Positions 1-7,061 of a DNA stretch of 10,439 nt are shown one piece after another. The stretch is taken from positions 1-10,439 of the forward strand of contig WAON01000072.1 in NCBI GenBank assembly GCA_015521265.1, given 5' to 3'. The DNA comes from Desulfurococcales archaeon (lineage in GTDB: Archaea; Thermoproteota; Thermoprotei_A; Sulfolobales; Desulfurococcaceae). Numbering within the stretch: the first letter of the stretch is position 1; the number at the start of each line of letters is the position of its first letter. A program made the translations under genes and the position numbers. The notes below the pieces were generated by a model. That model made no database searches. It saw nothing but the letters and a program-made list of their open reading frames with translations, and was not told the DNA's origin.

Positions 1-219
1 ATCAGAAATAAAAAATACAAGGAAGCAATGAAGCGGGCTATAGCTTTAAGACTGGGATTTCCACAATCAACGCCTAGCGATGATTACATAGCGATAATTG
101 CGAGAGAAGTATTCAACATACCGGAAAGAATTCTCGAGAAAACATTAAAGCTTAAAAAGGATAAGCAACCTAGCGAAGAGAAGGAAGATTCCGATTCCTC
201 ATCTTCAAATACTCAATAA
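1..219 (+). CDS. C-terminal fragment of an unrecognised protein (5' end outside window)
   Basis: The reading frame is open from the first base (codons for I-R-N-K-K-Y-K-E-A precede the Met at 28), so this is most likely the last 72 codons of a longer gene and not a 63-residue gene starting at 28. No Shine-Dalgarno site precedes the ATG at 28. The visible part is helical and basic, then the segment LGFPQSTPSDDYIAIIAREV and a second predicted helix (about residues 35-52 of the fragment). It ends in a hydrophilic, low-complexity tail rich in Lys, Glu, Asp and Ser. The two-helix pattern recalls the C-terminal ends of some membrane proteins found beside MoxR/DUF58 genes, but this is a loose resemblance and I assign no function. 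The last 50 bases overlap the 3' end of the opposing helicase gene, so the two genes converge. Confidence 0.6.
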   Translation: MRNKKYKEAMKRAIALRLGFPQSTPSDDYIAIIAREVFNIPERILEKTLKLKKDKQPSEEKEDSDSSSSNTQ

Positions 220-3200
220 CCCTATCATGTAGCAGTGCTAATAGCTTCCTCATATCCTCCATTAATACTATGTCACTATAACCATGCACAACAATATTAT
301 GAGCAAAGGGGCTCGGAATACTTGAGGGACCAAACAATTCTAAACGAATACTACCATCATGGATCTTCTCTAAAACTTCTTTAGCAGCATCAATATGCAT
401 ATAATCCTCTAATATCTCCCTATACGTCTCCTTCAACACGGGGAAATCAGGTATCTCTTCTAATGCTCTAAGCAGTTCTTCAGCATTAAGCTGGATTCTC
501 GTAAGGCTCTTCTCCCTACCCCTATATCTTCTAAGGATCATAAACGATCTAACCGCGCAGTGTCTAAATCTTCGTTTAAGCATCTCTGTCCTACGGAGAG
601 TTATTTTAAGTATTTCAACAATATTGGATGGCGTCAATTTCTTGAATAACCTTATCCAGTCAGCATCTTCATGCACTGGTATTGTAAGCATAAAACCATT
701 ATCAGTAACAGTTATTTTAACGCTTACACCGAGTTCTTTACCGATAATATAAGCATAAGCCCTGCTTAAAACGGCGTTAGCCCTTCTACCCACGAGGCTG
801 TGTACAATAATATTCCTAGCATCAGGCTCATCATAGATCTCTAATAGAAAGAGCTTATCCGATGGTATAATACCGGTGAAAAGTTTCTGCTCTAGCATGT
901 ACTCGTAGATTGATTCAGCAGCATGCTTCTGTAACCTATAGTTTTTGCGGAGGAATTCAACAACTTCACTCCTAGGTTTTTCACCTATTAATCTATCCAT
1001 GAGACCTCTAAATCTAGCAATCTCCAGTGCGGAATCATATGATAGGGGGAGCATCTCGCTAAACCAGCTTGGAACGGTCGGCCTAGCACCCTCAGCAGGC
1101 CTAACGATCGCTCTGAAACCGTGAGCACCTATAAACTCGTAAACCCTCCCTCCAAGCACGAATAAGTCTCCGGGGACAAGGTTTTCGACAAAAGCTTCCT
1201 CTAAGTCTCCAACGTATTTTCCATCAGTAGTGAATACATGAACTTTTGCTTCATCGGGTATCGTCCCAATGTTTTCGTAATAGATCATCCTAACCCTCTT
1301 CTTCCTCCCAAAAACACCTTCCTCCTCGTCAAACCATATCTTCGAATAAACTCTAGCATGTTCAAACCATTCACCGTACTTGTTGGAAAGATATCTTAGC
1401 ACATTAATGTAGTCGTCCCAGCTTAGAGTGTGGAAAGTATAGCTTCTACGGATAACTCGATATGCTTCTCTAACATCCCACTTCTTCTCGAGAGACATGC
1501 CTACAATATGCTGCGCTAACACGTCTAATGGGTTCCGGGGGATTCTCACCCTATCGATTTTGTGTTCATAAGCAGCCTTTGTTAAAATAGTGCATTCAAC
1601 TAAGTCATCTCGATCAACAACTATTATCCTACCCTTACTAACATGCCTAATATGGTGCCCAGCCCTACCGATACGCTGGAGAAGCCTGGAGACACTCTTA
1701 GGACTGCTGAGGAGAACCACTAGATCTATGTATCCGATATCTATTCCCAGCTCTAAGCTCGTAGAACTATTCTTAGATACAAATCCATTGGCTATATATG
1801 TCCCCGTATCAGTATCGATCAATCCATAGGCTCTACCGATCCAAACCCTGTCCTTCCCCGTTACAACATCGATAACTGGTACATGCTTATCTTCATCGAC
1901 AACTACTAGTTTATCTCCAACCTCTAGATCCTTAGCTGCAACCCATTCGTAACTATTCCCTCTAGAAACGAGGAAGCGGTGAAGGGGGGTAGCATCAATA
2001 ACTCTACCATTAATAGTCTTCAACCTATAACCAAGATCATTATAGTCAATAACAGCGAGATCCTTAAAGGATTCCTCGACAATAGTGCCATTCTTAAAAC
2101 CTAGAATAAACTCGTCGGGTTTTAGAGAATCTATCCTACGCCACCCATTCCTCGTCAAAACCCTCGTATAGCCCGGGACACAGACTACAACACGTAGCTT
2201 ACCCTGCTTAAGCTTCTCCTCAATCTCTAGTCTGACGTCTCGGCTGAGACTACTGTGGTGAGCCTCTACTTCATCAATATCGGCAATCCTCTCCTTCTCC
2301 ATGAGCTTCCTAAGCTTATAAACTACTCTCTCAGTAGCACTTCGAGTATTTGTAAAGACTAGTGTTGTTCGGTGCTTCTTTATTAGTCTAATAAGCGTCT
2401 TGTATATTGCTTCGTTAATCTCCTCAGCAGATGCATGAACTAAATCCTTGACCGGAGCGATAACCTTTATATCGACAGGCTTCGAGAAGCGGGCGTCAAC
2501 AATAACACAGTCTCGAGGTTCTCCGTTATCATTGAATCCTACTAGGAACTTAGCAACCTCTTCTAACGGTGCAATAGTCGCGCTAAGCCCGATCCTAACC
2601 AGCGATCTACCTGTAAGGTATTCTAAGCGTTCAACGCTCAAACTCAGGTGACTGCCCCTCTTACTACTAGCTAGTTCATGTATCTCGTCAAGAACAATGA
2701 TCCTCGTATTTCGCAGTCTCTCCCGGAACTTGGGAGCATTAAGAGCTATTGCGAGGCTCTCAGGGGTCGTGATTAATATGTGGGGTGGGTCTCGAAGCAT
2801 TTTCTGTTTCTCATAGGGGCTTGTATCGCTAGTTCTTACAGCAACTTTAATCTCAGGTAGCTCTACACCCATTTCTTCAGCGACTTGCTTAATCTCTTTT
2901 ATAGGTGTGAGAAGGTTTCTACGCATATCATTGTTTAAAGCTCTTAAAGGGCTGACATAAACTACGTGGATACCCTCCGGATATTTCCCATTTTCTTCAT
3001 AATAACTGTAGAGATTGTCAAGTATACCTAGGAAAACAGCTAGGGTTTTACCAGTACCAGTCGGTGATGATACTAATACATTCCTTCCCTTCTTAACCAG
3101 TGGTATAGTATACCGTTGGGGAGGAGTGAAAGAACCATATTTTCTCCTAAACCACTCGGCGACATATGGTTTAAGCATTGAGTATAGGTCTTTGTCCCGA

Positions 3201-3229
3201 TACTTCTTTTTAGCTATTGTTATCGGCAA
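170..3229 (-). CDS. lhr: Lhr-family superfamily 2 DNA/RNA helicase containing an intein
   Basis: This is an ATP-dependent 3'-5' helicase of the Lhr (large helicase-related, COG1201) family. Characterised archaeal members unwind forked DNA and RNA:DNA hybrids and are linked to genome maintenance. The 1019-residue precursor shows a Q-motif (about 34-43), Walker A PTGTGKT (56-62), motif Ia SPLRAL (93-98), TPES (155-158), DEIH (181-184), SAT (216-218), motif IV (289-296), motif V SSTSLELGID (488-497) and motif VI QRIGRAGH (518-525). Lhr-diagnostic elements follow: GTIPDE, PGDLFVLGGR, RPTVPSWF (about 655-722) and a C-terminal PSPFAHNIV/SDIVLMED region (972-991). Motif V is split by an intein at residues 350-487, so the spliced enzyme would have 881 residues, normal for archaeal Lhr. 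The start is TTG (3227-3229), supported by a GGTGAT site upstream; Met18 is a possible alternative. Whether it is aLhr1 or aLhr2 is unresolved. Confidence 0.93.
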   Translation of the reverse strand: MPITIAKKKYRDKDLYSMLKPYVAEWFRRKYGSFTPPQRYTIPLVKKGRNVLVSSPTGTGKTLAVFLGILDNLYSYYEENGKYPEGIHVVYVSPLRALNNDMRRNLLTPIKEIKQVAEEMGVELPEIKVAVRTSDTSPYEKQKMLRDPPHILITTPESLAIALNAPKFRERLRNTRIIVLDEIHELASSKRGSHLSLSVERLEYLTGRSLVRIGLSATIAPLEEVAKFLVGFNDNGEPRDCVIVDARFSKPVDIKVIAPVKDLVHASAEEINEAIYKTLIRLIKKHRTTLVFTNTRSATERVVYKLRKLMEKERIADIDEVEAHHSSLSRDVRLEIEEKLKQGKLRVVVCVPGYTRVLTRNGWRRIDSLKPDEFILGFKNGTIVEESFKDLAVIDYNDLGYRLKTINGRVIDATPLHRFLVSRGNSYEWVAAKDLEVGDKLVVVDEDKHVPVIDVVTGKDRVWIGRAYGLIDTDTGTYIANGFVSKNSSTSLELGIDIGYIDLVVLLSSPKSVSRLLQRIGRAGHHIRHVSKGRIIVVDRDDLVECTILTKAAYEHKIDRVRIPRNPLDVLAQHIVGMSLEKKWDVREAYRVIRRSYTFHTLSWDDYINVLRYLSNKYGEWFEHARVYSKIWFDEEEGVFGRKKRVRMIYYENIGTIPDEAKVHVFTTDGKYVGDLEEAFVENLVPGDLFVLGGRVYEFIGAHGFRAIVRPAEGARPTVPSWFSEMLPLSYDSALEIARFRGLMDRLIGEKPRSEVVEFLRKNYRLQKHAAESIYEYMLEQKLFTGIIPSDKLFLLEIYDEPDARNIIVHSLVGRRANAVLSRAYAYIIGKELGVSVKITVTDNGFMLTIPVHEDADWIRLFKKLTPSNIVEILKITLRRTEMLKRRFRHCAVRSFMILRRYRGREKSLTRIQLNAEELLRALEEIPDFPVLKETYREILEDYMHIDAAKEVLEKIHDGSIRLELFGPSSIPSPFAHNIVVHGYSDIVLMEDMRKLLALLHDRVIEYLKMRNRNLPSLR
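1769..2182 (-). mobile_element. Mini-intein (138 aa) in helicase motif V
   Basis: Residues 350-487 of the helicase precursor do not belong to the helicase and have intein architecture. Block A begins with Cys1 in CVPGYTRVLTRNGW. Block B contains DATPLHRFLV, with the Thr-x-x-His that activates the N-terminal scissile bond. Block F/G reads AYGLIDTDTGTYIANGFVSKN and ends in Asn138, followed by Ser+1 of the extein. Removal joins KLRVVV to SSTSLELGIDIG and restores an uninterrupted motif V. There is no LAGLIDADG endonuclease: only a short linker (about intein residues 92-113) lies between the N- and C-terminal splicing parts, so this is a mini-intein that cannot home by itself. Two usual residues differ: block F Asp is Gly120, and the penultimate His is Lys137. 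Cys1 and Ser+1 fit the standard class 1 pathway. The intein call rests on several independent motifs plus clean restoration of the host motif. Confidence 0.95.
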
Positions 3230-3238
3230 CTTTCACCA

Positions 3239-3244
3239 ATCACC
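3239..3244 (-). promoter_or_regulatory. Ribosome binding site of lhr
   Basis: Read on the minus strand, GGTGAT matches the archaeal 16S 3' end and lies 9 bases before the TTG start at 3229. A second GGTGA at 3233-3237 is only 3 bases away and is less well placed. The site supports the TTG over the internal Met18. Confidence 0.55.
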
Positions 3245-3270
3245 AGTAAGGTCCTAGTCTTGGATATCAT

Positions 3271-3281
3271 TCTATATATTA
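3271..3281. promoter_or_regulatory. TATA-like box in the divergent lhr/thiB promoter region
   Basis: The AT-rich string tctatatatta is the best TATA candidate between the two divergent genes and is nearly symmetric, so it could serve either direction. With the usual archaeal spacing of about 25 bases, transcription towards thiB would start near 3300-3305, giving a leader of about 65 nt. Transcription towards lhr would start near 3250, giving a leader of about 20 nt. Positions are estimates from sequence alone. Confidence 0.45.
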
Positions 3282-3305
3282 GTGGGGTGTATAGGTGTTT
3301 CCATA

Positions 3306-3343
3306 GATAACCAGGTTATCAATACATTGATAACCTGGTTTTC
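3306..3343. promoter_or_regulatory. Tandem palindromic operator candidate upstream of thiB
   Basis: A perfect inverted repeat has arms aaccaggttatcaat (3309-3323) and attgataacctggtt (3326-3340), separated by two bases. Each half is itself a dyad: gataaccaggttatc at 3306-3320 is perfect (7-bp arms around a central A), and gataacctggttttc at 3329-3343 matches it at 13 of 15 positions, the differences being the central base and one base in the right arm. The centres are 23 bp apart, about two helical turns, which suits two dimers side by side on one face of the DNA. The site lies just after the predicted thiB transcription start and 26 bp before its ATG, where a bound protein would block initiation or elongation. 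In RNA it would form a long hairpin, so a leader role is also possible. A thiamine-responsive repressor (ThiR type, HTH plus ThiN) is a reasonable but untested binder. Confidence 0.7.
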
Positions 3344-3369
3344 AAGAACGAATCAATAGGCGAGGAACC

Positions 3370-4470
3370 ATGAGGAGGGAGACAATACTAGCAATAATAA
3401 TAATATTCGTAGTTATCGTCGCAACAATATCCTACATATACTATACATCGCAGACATCCAATGTTAAAGGACGAAAAGTAGTAGTGTACACATACAATAG
3501 CCTCCTAGCATGGGGTAAAGAAAAAGATAAACTCAGAGATAGGCTATTCAAACAATTCGAGCAGGAGACGGGGATAAAGGTAGAAGTAGTATACTTCAGC
3601 GATGCAGGCGAAATCCTAAGTAAGCTTAGGGAGGAAGTTAAATCGGGTAATGTTTATGCAGATGTAGTAATTGGACTAGACAATATACAGATCCTTCAAG
3701 CTAAGAAGGAGGGATTGCTACAGCCATATACACCGCCGAACATAGGGGATATATATGACTGGTTGATTAAATCTTATGATCCAGAACACTACGCTATACC
3801 TTATGATTACGGTGTAATAGCCCTAGTCTACGATAAGAAGTATATCAACGATACTATTATGCAGAACATAACGCTCCAAGACTTCATAAACAACCCAGCA
3901 CTAGCTAAAACACTAGTAGTAGAAGACCCAAGGACAAGTAGTACTGGCCTCAGCTTCCTACTATACGAGATAGCAATCTACGAGAAATATATGGGAAAAG
4001 ACTGGAAAACATGGTGGAGTCAAGTAAAGCCTAGAGTGGAGAAAAGCTGGGACGACGCTTACGACTTATTCCTAAAGGAGAAGTACCACATAGTTGTAAG
4101 CTATGGAACAGATCCAGCCTACTCCTACTACTTCTACAACTCTACAAGGTATGCTGCAGCATTATTACACGTCAACGGTAAACCGGTTGCATGGCTACAA
4201 ATCGAGGGGATCGGGATCGTTAAGGGAGCCAAACACGTTGAAGAAGCAAAGAAATTTATACAATGGTTCCTAAGCATCGAGGTCCAGAGAGAAATCCCGC
4301 TAAATAACTGGATGTATCCCGCAAATAAAAACGTAAAACTACCAGAACCATACAGGTACGCAGTTAACCCGTTAAAAGTAGAAATAGCAAATGAAAAAAT
4401 CAGTCCTGCAGAAATAATGAATAACCTAGATAAATGGCTTGATGAATGGGAACAAGCAATAACCGGGTAG
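3370..4470 (+). CDS. thiB: Thiamine/TPP ABC transporter substrate-binding protein
   Basis: This is the extracytoplasmic thiamine (thiamine phosphate/pyrophosphate) receptor that delivers ligand to ThiP. The 366-residue protein follows E. coli ThiB (TbpA) along its whole length: VVYTYNSLLAWG (38-49), ADVVIGLDN (97-105), IPYDYGVIALVYDKK (143-157), EDPRTSSTGL (185-194), KSWDDAYDLFL (225-235), VVSYGTDPAYS (242-252) and NNWMYP (312-317). The aromatic residues in the W-containing and SYxTxPAY segments correspond to the ligand-contacting region of the E. coli protein. Residues 5-25 form a hydrophobic segment after MRRE, with no lipobox Cys, so the protein is probably held by an uncleaved N-terminal anchor facing outside. 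The ATG at 3370 has only a weak GAGG before it, but no other in-frame start is near. It is the first gene of the operon, 12 bases before thiP, and sits behind the tandem operator. The substrate is inferred from family resemblance. Confidence 0.92.
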   Translation: MRRETILAIIIIFVVIVATISYIYYTSQTSNVKGRKVVVYTYNSLLAWGKEKDKLRDRLFKQFEQETGIKVEVVYFSDAGEILSKLREEVKSGNVYADVVIGLDNIQILQAKKEGLLQPYTPPNIGDIYDWLIKSYDPEHYAIPYDYGVIALVYDKKYINDTIMQNITLQDFINNPALAKTLVVEDPRTSSTGLSFLLYEIAIYEKYMGKDWKTWWSQVKPRVEKSWDDAYDLFLKEKYHIVVSYGTDPAYSYYFYNSTRYAAALLHVNGKPVAWLQIEGIGIVKGAKHVEEAKKFIQWFLSIEVQREIPLNNWMYPANKNVKLPEPYRYAVNPLKVEIANEKISPAEIMNNLDKWLDEWEQAITG

Positions 4471-4482
4471 AGAAGAGCAGAA

Positions 4483-6075
4483 ATGAATAAATGGGCGATA
4501 ACGACACTATTACTAATAACAATAATAATATATCTCCCCGTAGTAAATGGGTTAAAAGACGCTTTTTTAAGCCCTGATAACCGTTTAACTCTGAACACGA
4601 TCCTAAATACACTGTCCAAGAGCAATATTCGCAGATCACTATGGATAACCACTGTACAAGCAACCATAAGTACATTAATAGCATTATTTCTAGGATCAAC
4701 ATTAGCAGTAGTATTGATCTCTATGAATATACCGGGGGAAAAATTATTTCACATAGTAGGATTTACAGCATTCATGGCTCCATCAATGATCGTTGTAACA
4801 GGTTTCCTAGACTTATATGGAGAATACGGCTTTTTATCAAATATTATACCGGGACTTGGAGCGTTAGGAAAAGGCTTAACCGGGATCATTGCTGCGCACG
4901 TCTTTTACAATATACCATTATCTTTTAGCTTTGTATATTCGGCATTAATAGGAGTACCTAGAGAAATAATTCAAACTATTGCCTTATTCTCTAAGGGGAG
5001 GACTATATACATTATAAAAAAAGTTATAATACCATATATTTCACCTGCAATCATCTCCTCAGGACTCATAATATTCATATACTGCTTTACAAGTTTTGCA
5101 ATACCATTAAGCATTGGAGGAATTTATTATTCAACCCTGGAAGTATATATTTACCGTTACTACAAGATATCCTTTCAGCCAAATACCGCCGCTGCGATAG
5201 CATTCATACAATACTTGATCCTTCAACTAATTGCTCTAGTCATGATATCTATGTATAGGAGAGAAAAGATCTCAGCTGCACCTATAGCAATGTACAAATA
5301 CCCATTTAAGACTAGTAGGAAAACATATTTTCTCGGAGTAATTTACTCCTACACAATACTAGCCTACCTATTACTACCACTGATCATAATACCCATCTAC
5401 GGTTTCATCAATCCATATACTCACCAGTTAAACACGAATGCATGGATAAACCTGTTAACCCCAACATATGATCCCGGAATAGGCGTTTCAATGGGGCAAA
5501 TATATATTAACACATTCTACTATGCATTAATGACTCTAATACTAGGTGTATCGATATCCTTATTCATAGCTGTTGCTTCGCCGAGGATAGTTGATGTAAT
5601 ATATCTATCACTATTATCCATAAGCCCTCTAACCCTAAGCTATGGTTTACTAAGGAGTTACGGTGGAATATTACCAGTACCATTAATCATAATATTAGCA
5701 CACATAACTGCAACCCTCCCACTAGCAACAAGGCTTCTAAGAATAGGCTACTACCGGATCCCGAGGATAATACTGGATAGTGCAAGGGTTATCGGTGAGC
5801 GGGGTATACCCTATATTTTCCGGGTACTAATACCTTTAATGAAGGTATCACTAATTACAGCCTCCCTCCTAGCTGTGATTGTGAGTATAGGAGAGTTTTC
5901 TGCAACATATTTTATAGCAACAAGTAGCTACTACACTATCAGTCCATTAATACATGTTCTCCGAGGACTCCGAAAATGGGGGGAAGCCGATGCACTTGCA
6001 ACACTATTATTAATCATAACAGCATCGATTGTAGGACTTGTTAGAGGTTGGATTGAGTCGTGGAGGATGCAATAG
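4483..6075 (+). CDS. thiP: Thiamine ABC transporter permease, fused two-domain
   Basis: This is the membrane channel of the thiamine importer. At 530 residues it is close to E. coli ThiP (536) and has the same layout of two binding-protein-dependent permease domains in one chain. There are about 12 hydrophobic segments, the first at residues 5-22. Two EAA loops that dock onto the ATPase are visible: about 159-187 (PREIIQTIALFSKG followed by the IIPYISPAI end) and about 427-452 (PRIILDSARVIGERG followed by VLIPLM). A basic hydrophilic stretch around 258-280 separates the halves. The ATG at 4483 lies 12 bases after the thiB stop with only a purine-rich weak Shine-Dalgarno site, so translation may depend on reinitiation. 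Its last 16 bases overlap thiQ, which suggests coupled translation. Family membership is clear; the thiamine assignment depends on thiB next to it. Confidence 0.9.
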   Translation: MNKWAITTLLLITIIIYLPVVNGLKDAFLSPDNRLTLNTILNTLSKSNIRRSLWITTVQATISTLIALFLGSTLAVVLISMNIPGEKLFHIVGFTAFMAPSMIVVTGFLDLYGEYGFLSNIIPGLGALGKGLTGIIAAHVFYNIPLSFSFVYSALIGVPREIIQTIALFSKGRTIYIIKKVIIPYISPAIISSGLIIFIYCFTSFAIPLSIGGIYYSTLEVYIYRYYKISFQPNTAAAIAFIQYLILQLIALVMISMYRREKISAAPIAMYKYPFKTSRKTYFLGVIYSYTILAYLLLPLIIIPIYGFINPYTHQLNTNAWINLLTPTYDPGIGVSMGQIYINTFYYALMTLILGVSISLFIAVASPRIVDVIYLSLLSISPLTLSYGLLRSYGGILPVPLIIILAHITATLPLATRLLRIGYYRIPRIILDSARVIGERGIPYIFRVLIPLMKVSLITASLLAVIVSIGEFSATYFIATSSYYTISPLIHVLRGLRKWGEADALATLLLIITASIVGLVRGWIESWRMQ

Positions 6076-7061
6076 TAGAGTTAAGAAATATCTATAAAAG
6101 CTATAGTGGAAGAACCATACTAGAAAACATAAATCTATCCTTTAAAGCTGGAAAGATCAACACGATCCTCGGCCCCAGCGGTGCTGGAAAGACAACACTC
6201 TTAAGAATCATAGCTGGCCTCGAAGAACCGGATGAGGGCAGTATTTATATTAAGGGTAAAGACGTAACTGGACAGCCTCCATGGAAGAGGAGGGTTTCAA
6301 TGGTTTTTCAAGAAGCTGCACTACTACCACATTTAAACGTCTACGAAAACATAGCGTTTGGACTAGAAGTATTAGAGCTTAAACGGGAAGAAATAGATGA
6401 GAGGGTTAGAAGGGCTGCTTCACTCTTAAAAATAGATCATCTATTAGATAAATACCCGGAACAGCTTAGCGGTGGAGAAGCTAAACGCGTATCCCTAGCA
6501 AGAGCACTTGTAGTAGGAGCAGATATATTATTACTGGATGAACCATTCAGCAACCTAGACCTTGCTCTCCGAGAGGAGCTTCGGCAAGAACTATACATTA
6601 TTCAGAGAAAGCTCGGGATCACGATCATACATGTAACACACGACCACGACGAAGCCCTAGAAATTAGCGATTATATATCAATACTCCACAATGGTAGGAT
6701 AATAGATCACGGTGAAACCATGAGAGTCTACGAAAAACCAAAGAGCAGAGAAGCCGCACAGTTTTGGAGACACAATATAGTAAGTTGTAACTCACATCTT
6801 ACCAAGCTCCTACAACTTCCACCCTGCAATAACGGGTACTATATTATACCAGCACACTACCTGGGAGCAACTAAAGGTGACGAATGCTACCTAGAAAAGA
6901 TCCTTATAAGGAGAAACCATGCCTTACTACTAATCAACTGTGAGGACGAAAAAATTACTGCTTCATCAACAATAATACAGGCTAGGAAGCTAGGTATGCG
7001 TAGAAAAATTAATCTAAAGCTCTTAGTCGACAAGGGGGAAATAGCCTTTATCCATGAATAA
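6060..7061 (+). CDS. thiQ: Thiamine ABC transporter ATP-binding protein with C-terminal extension
   Basis: This is the cytoplasmic ATPase that powers the ThiBPQ importer. All ABC motifs are present: Walker A GPSGAGKTT (38-46), Q-loop Gln84, signature LSGGE (136-140), Walker B ILLLDEP (156-162), D-loop SNLD (164-167) and the switch His194. The start is GTG at 6060: an in-frame stop lies at 6054-6056, so no earlier start is possible, and it overlaps the thiP end by 16 bases. At 333 residues it is about 100 longer than E. coli ThiQ. The extra region (about 235-333) is beta-rich and could be a small regulatory domain of TOBE type, but I see no diagnostic motif. All four cysteines of the protein (243, 256, 276, 294) are in this extension. 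The gene ends 14 bases inside the 3' end of the opposing glycosyltransferase gene. The ATPase call is certain; the substrate follows from context. Confidence 0.9.
   Translation: MEDAIVELRNIYKSYSGRTILENINLSFKAGKINTILGPSGAGKTTLLRIIAGLEEPDEGSIYIKGKDVTGQPPWKRRVSMVFQEAALLPHLNVYENIAFGLEVLELKREEIDERVRRAASLLKIDHLLDKYPEQLSGGEAKRVSLARALVVGADILLLDEPFSNLDLALREELRQELYIIQRKLGITIIHVTHDHDEALEISDYISILHNGRIIDHGETMRVYEKPKSREAAQFWRHNIVSCNSHLTKLLQLPPCNNGYYIIPAHYLGATKGDECYLEKILIRRNHALLLINCEDEKITASSTIIQARKLGMRRKINLKLLVDKGEIAFIHE

Noticed and set aside
1769..2182. Intein of class 3 (no Cys1, block F nucleophile)
   Set aside because: Cys1 is present in a normal block A, and block F has Gly where class 3 inteins have Cys, so the standard class 1 route is the better fit.
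170..3229. Helicase as pseudogene or frameshifted because of the odd internal segment
   Set aside because: The frame is uninterrupted, all helicase motifs are intact, and the odd segment is in frame with precise intein boundaries.
3300..3369. Possible TPP riboswitch in the thiB leader
   Set aside because: The leader is short and lacks the conserved TPP riboswitch core (CUGAGA and its partner loops). The only structure is the symmetric palindrome, better explained as protein-binding dyads.
4576..4590. Another GATAACC half-site at the start of thiP
   Set aside because: Only the left half matches; the right half (gtttaac) does not, and it lies in coding sequence. Similar isolated gataac strings at 9717 and 10220 are also within genes and look like chance.
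4134..4702. Long open frames opposite the thiB/thiP junction
   Set aside because: They lie wholly antisense to two well-supported genes, have no ribosome binding site that stands out, and resemble no family. They are AT-rich shadow frames.
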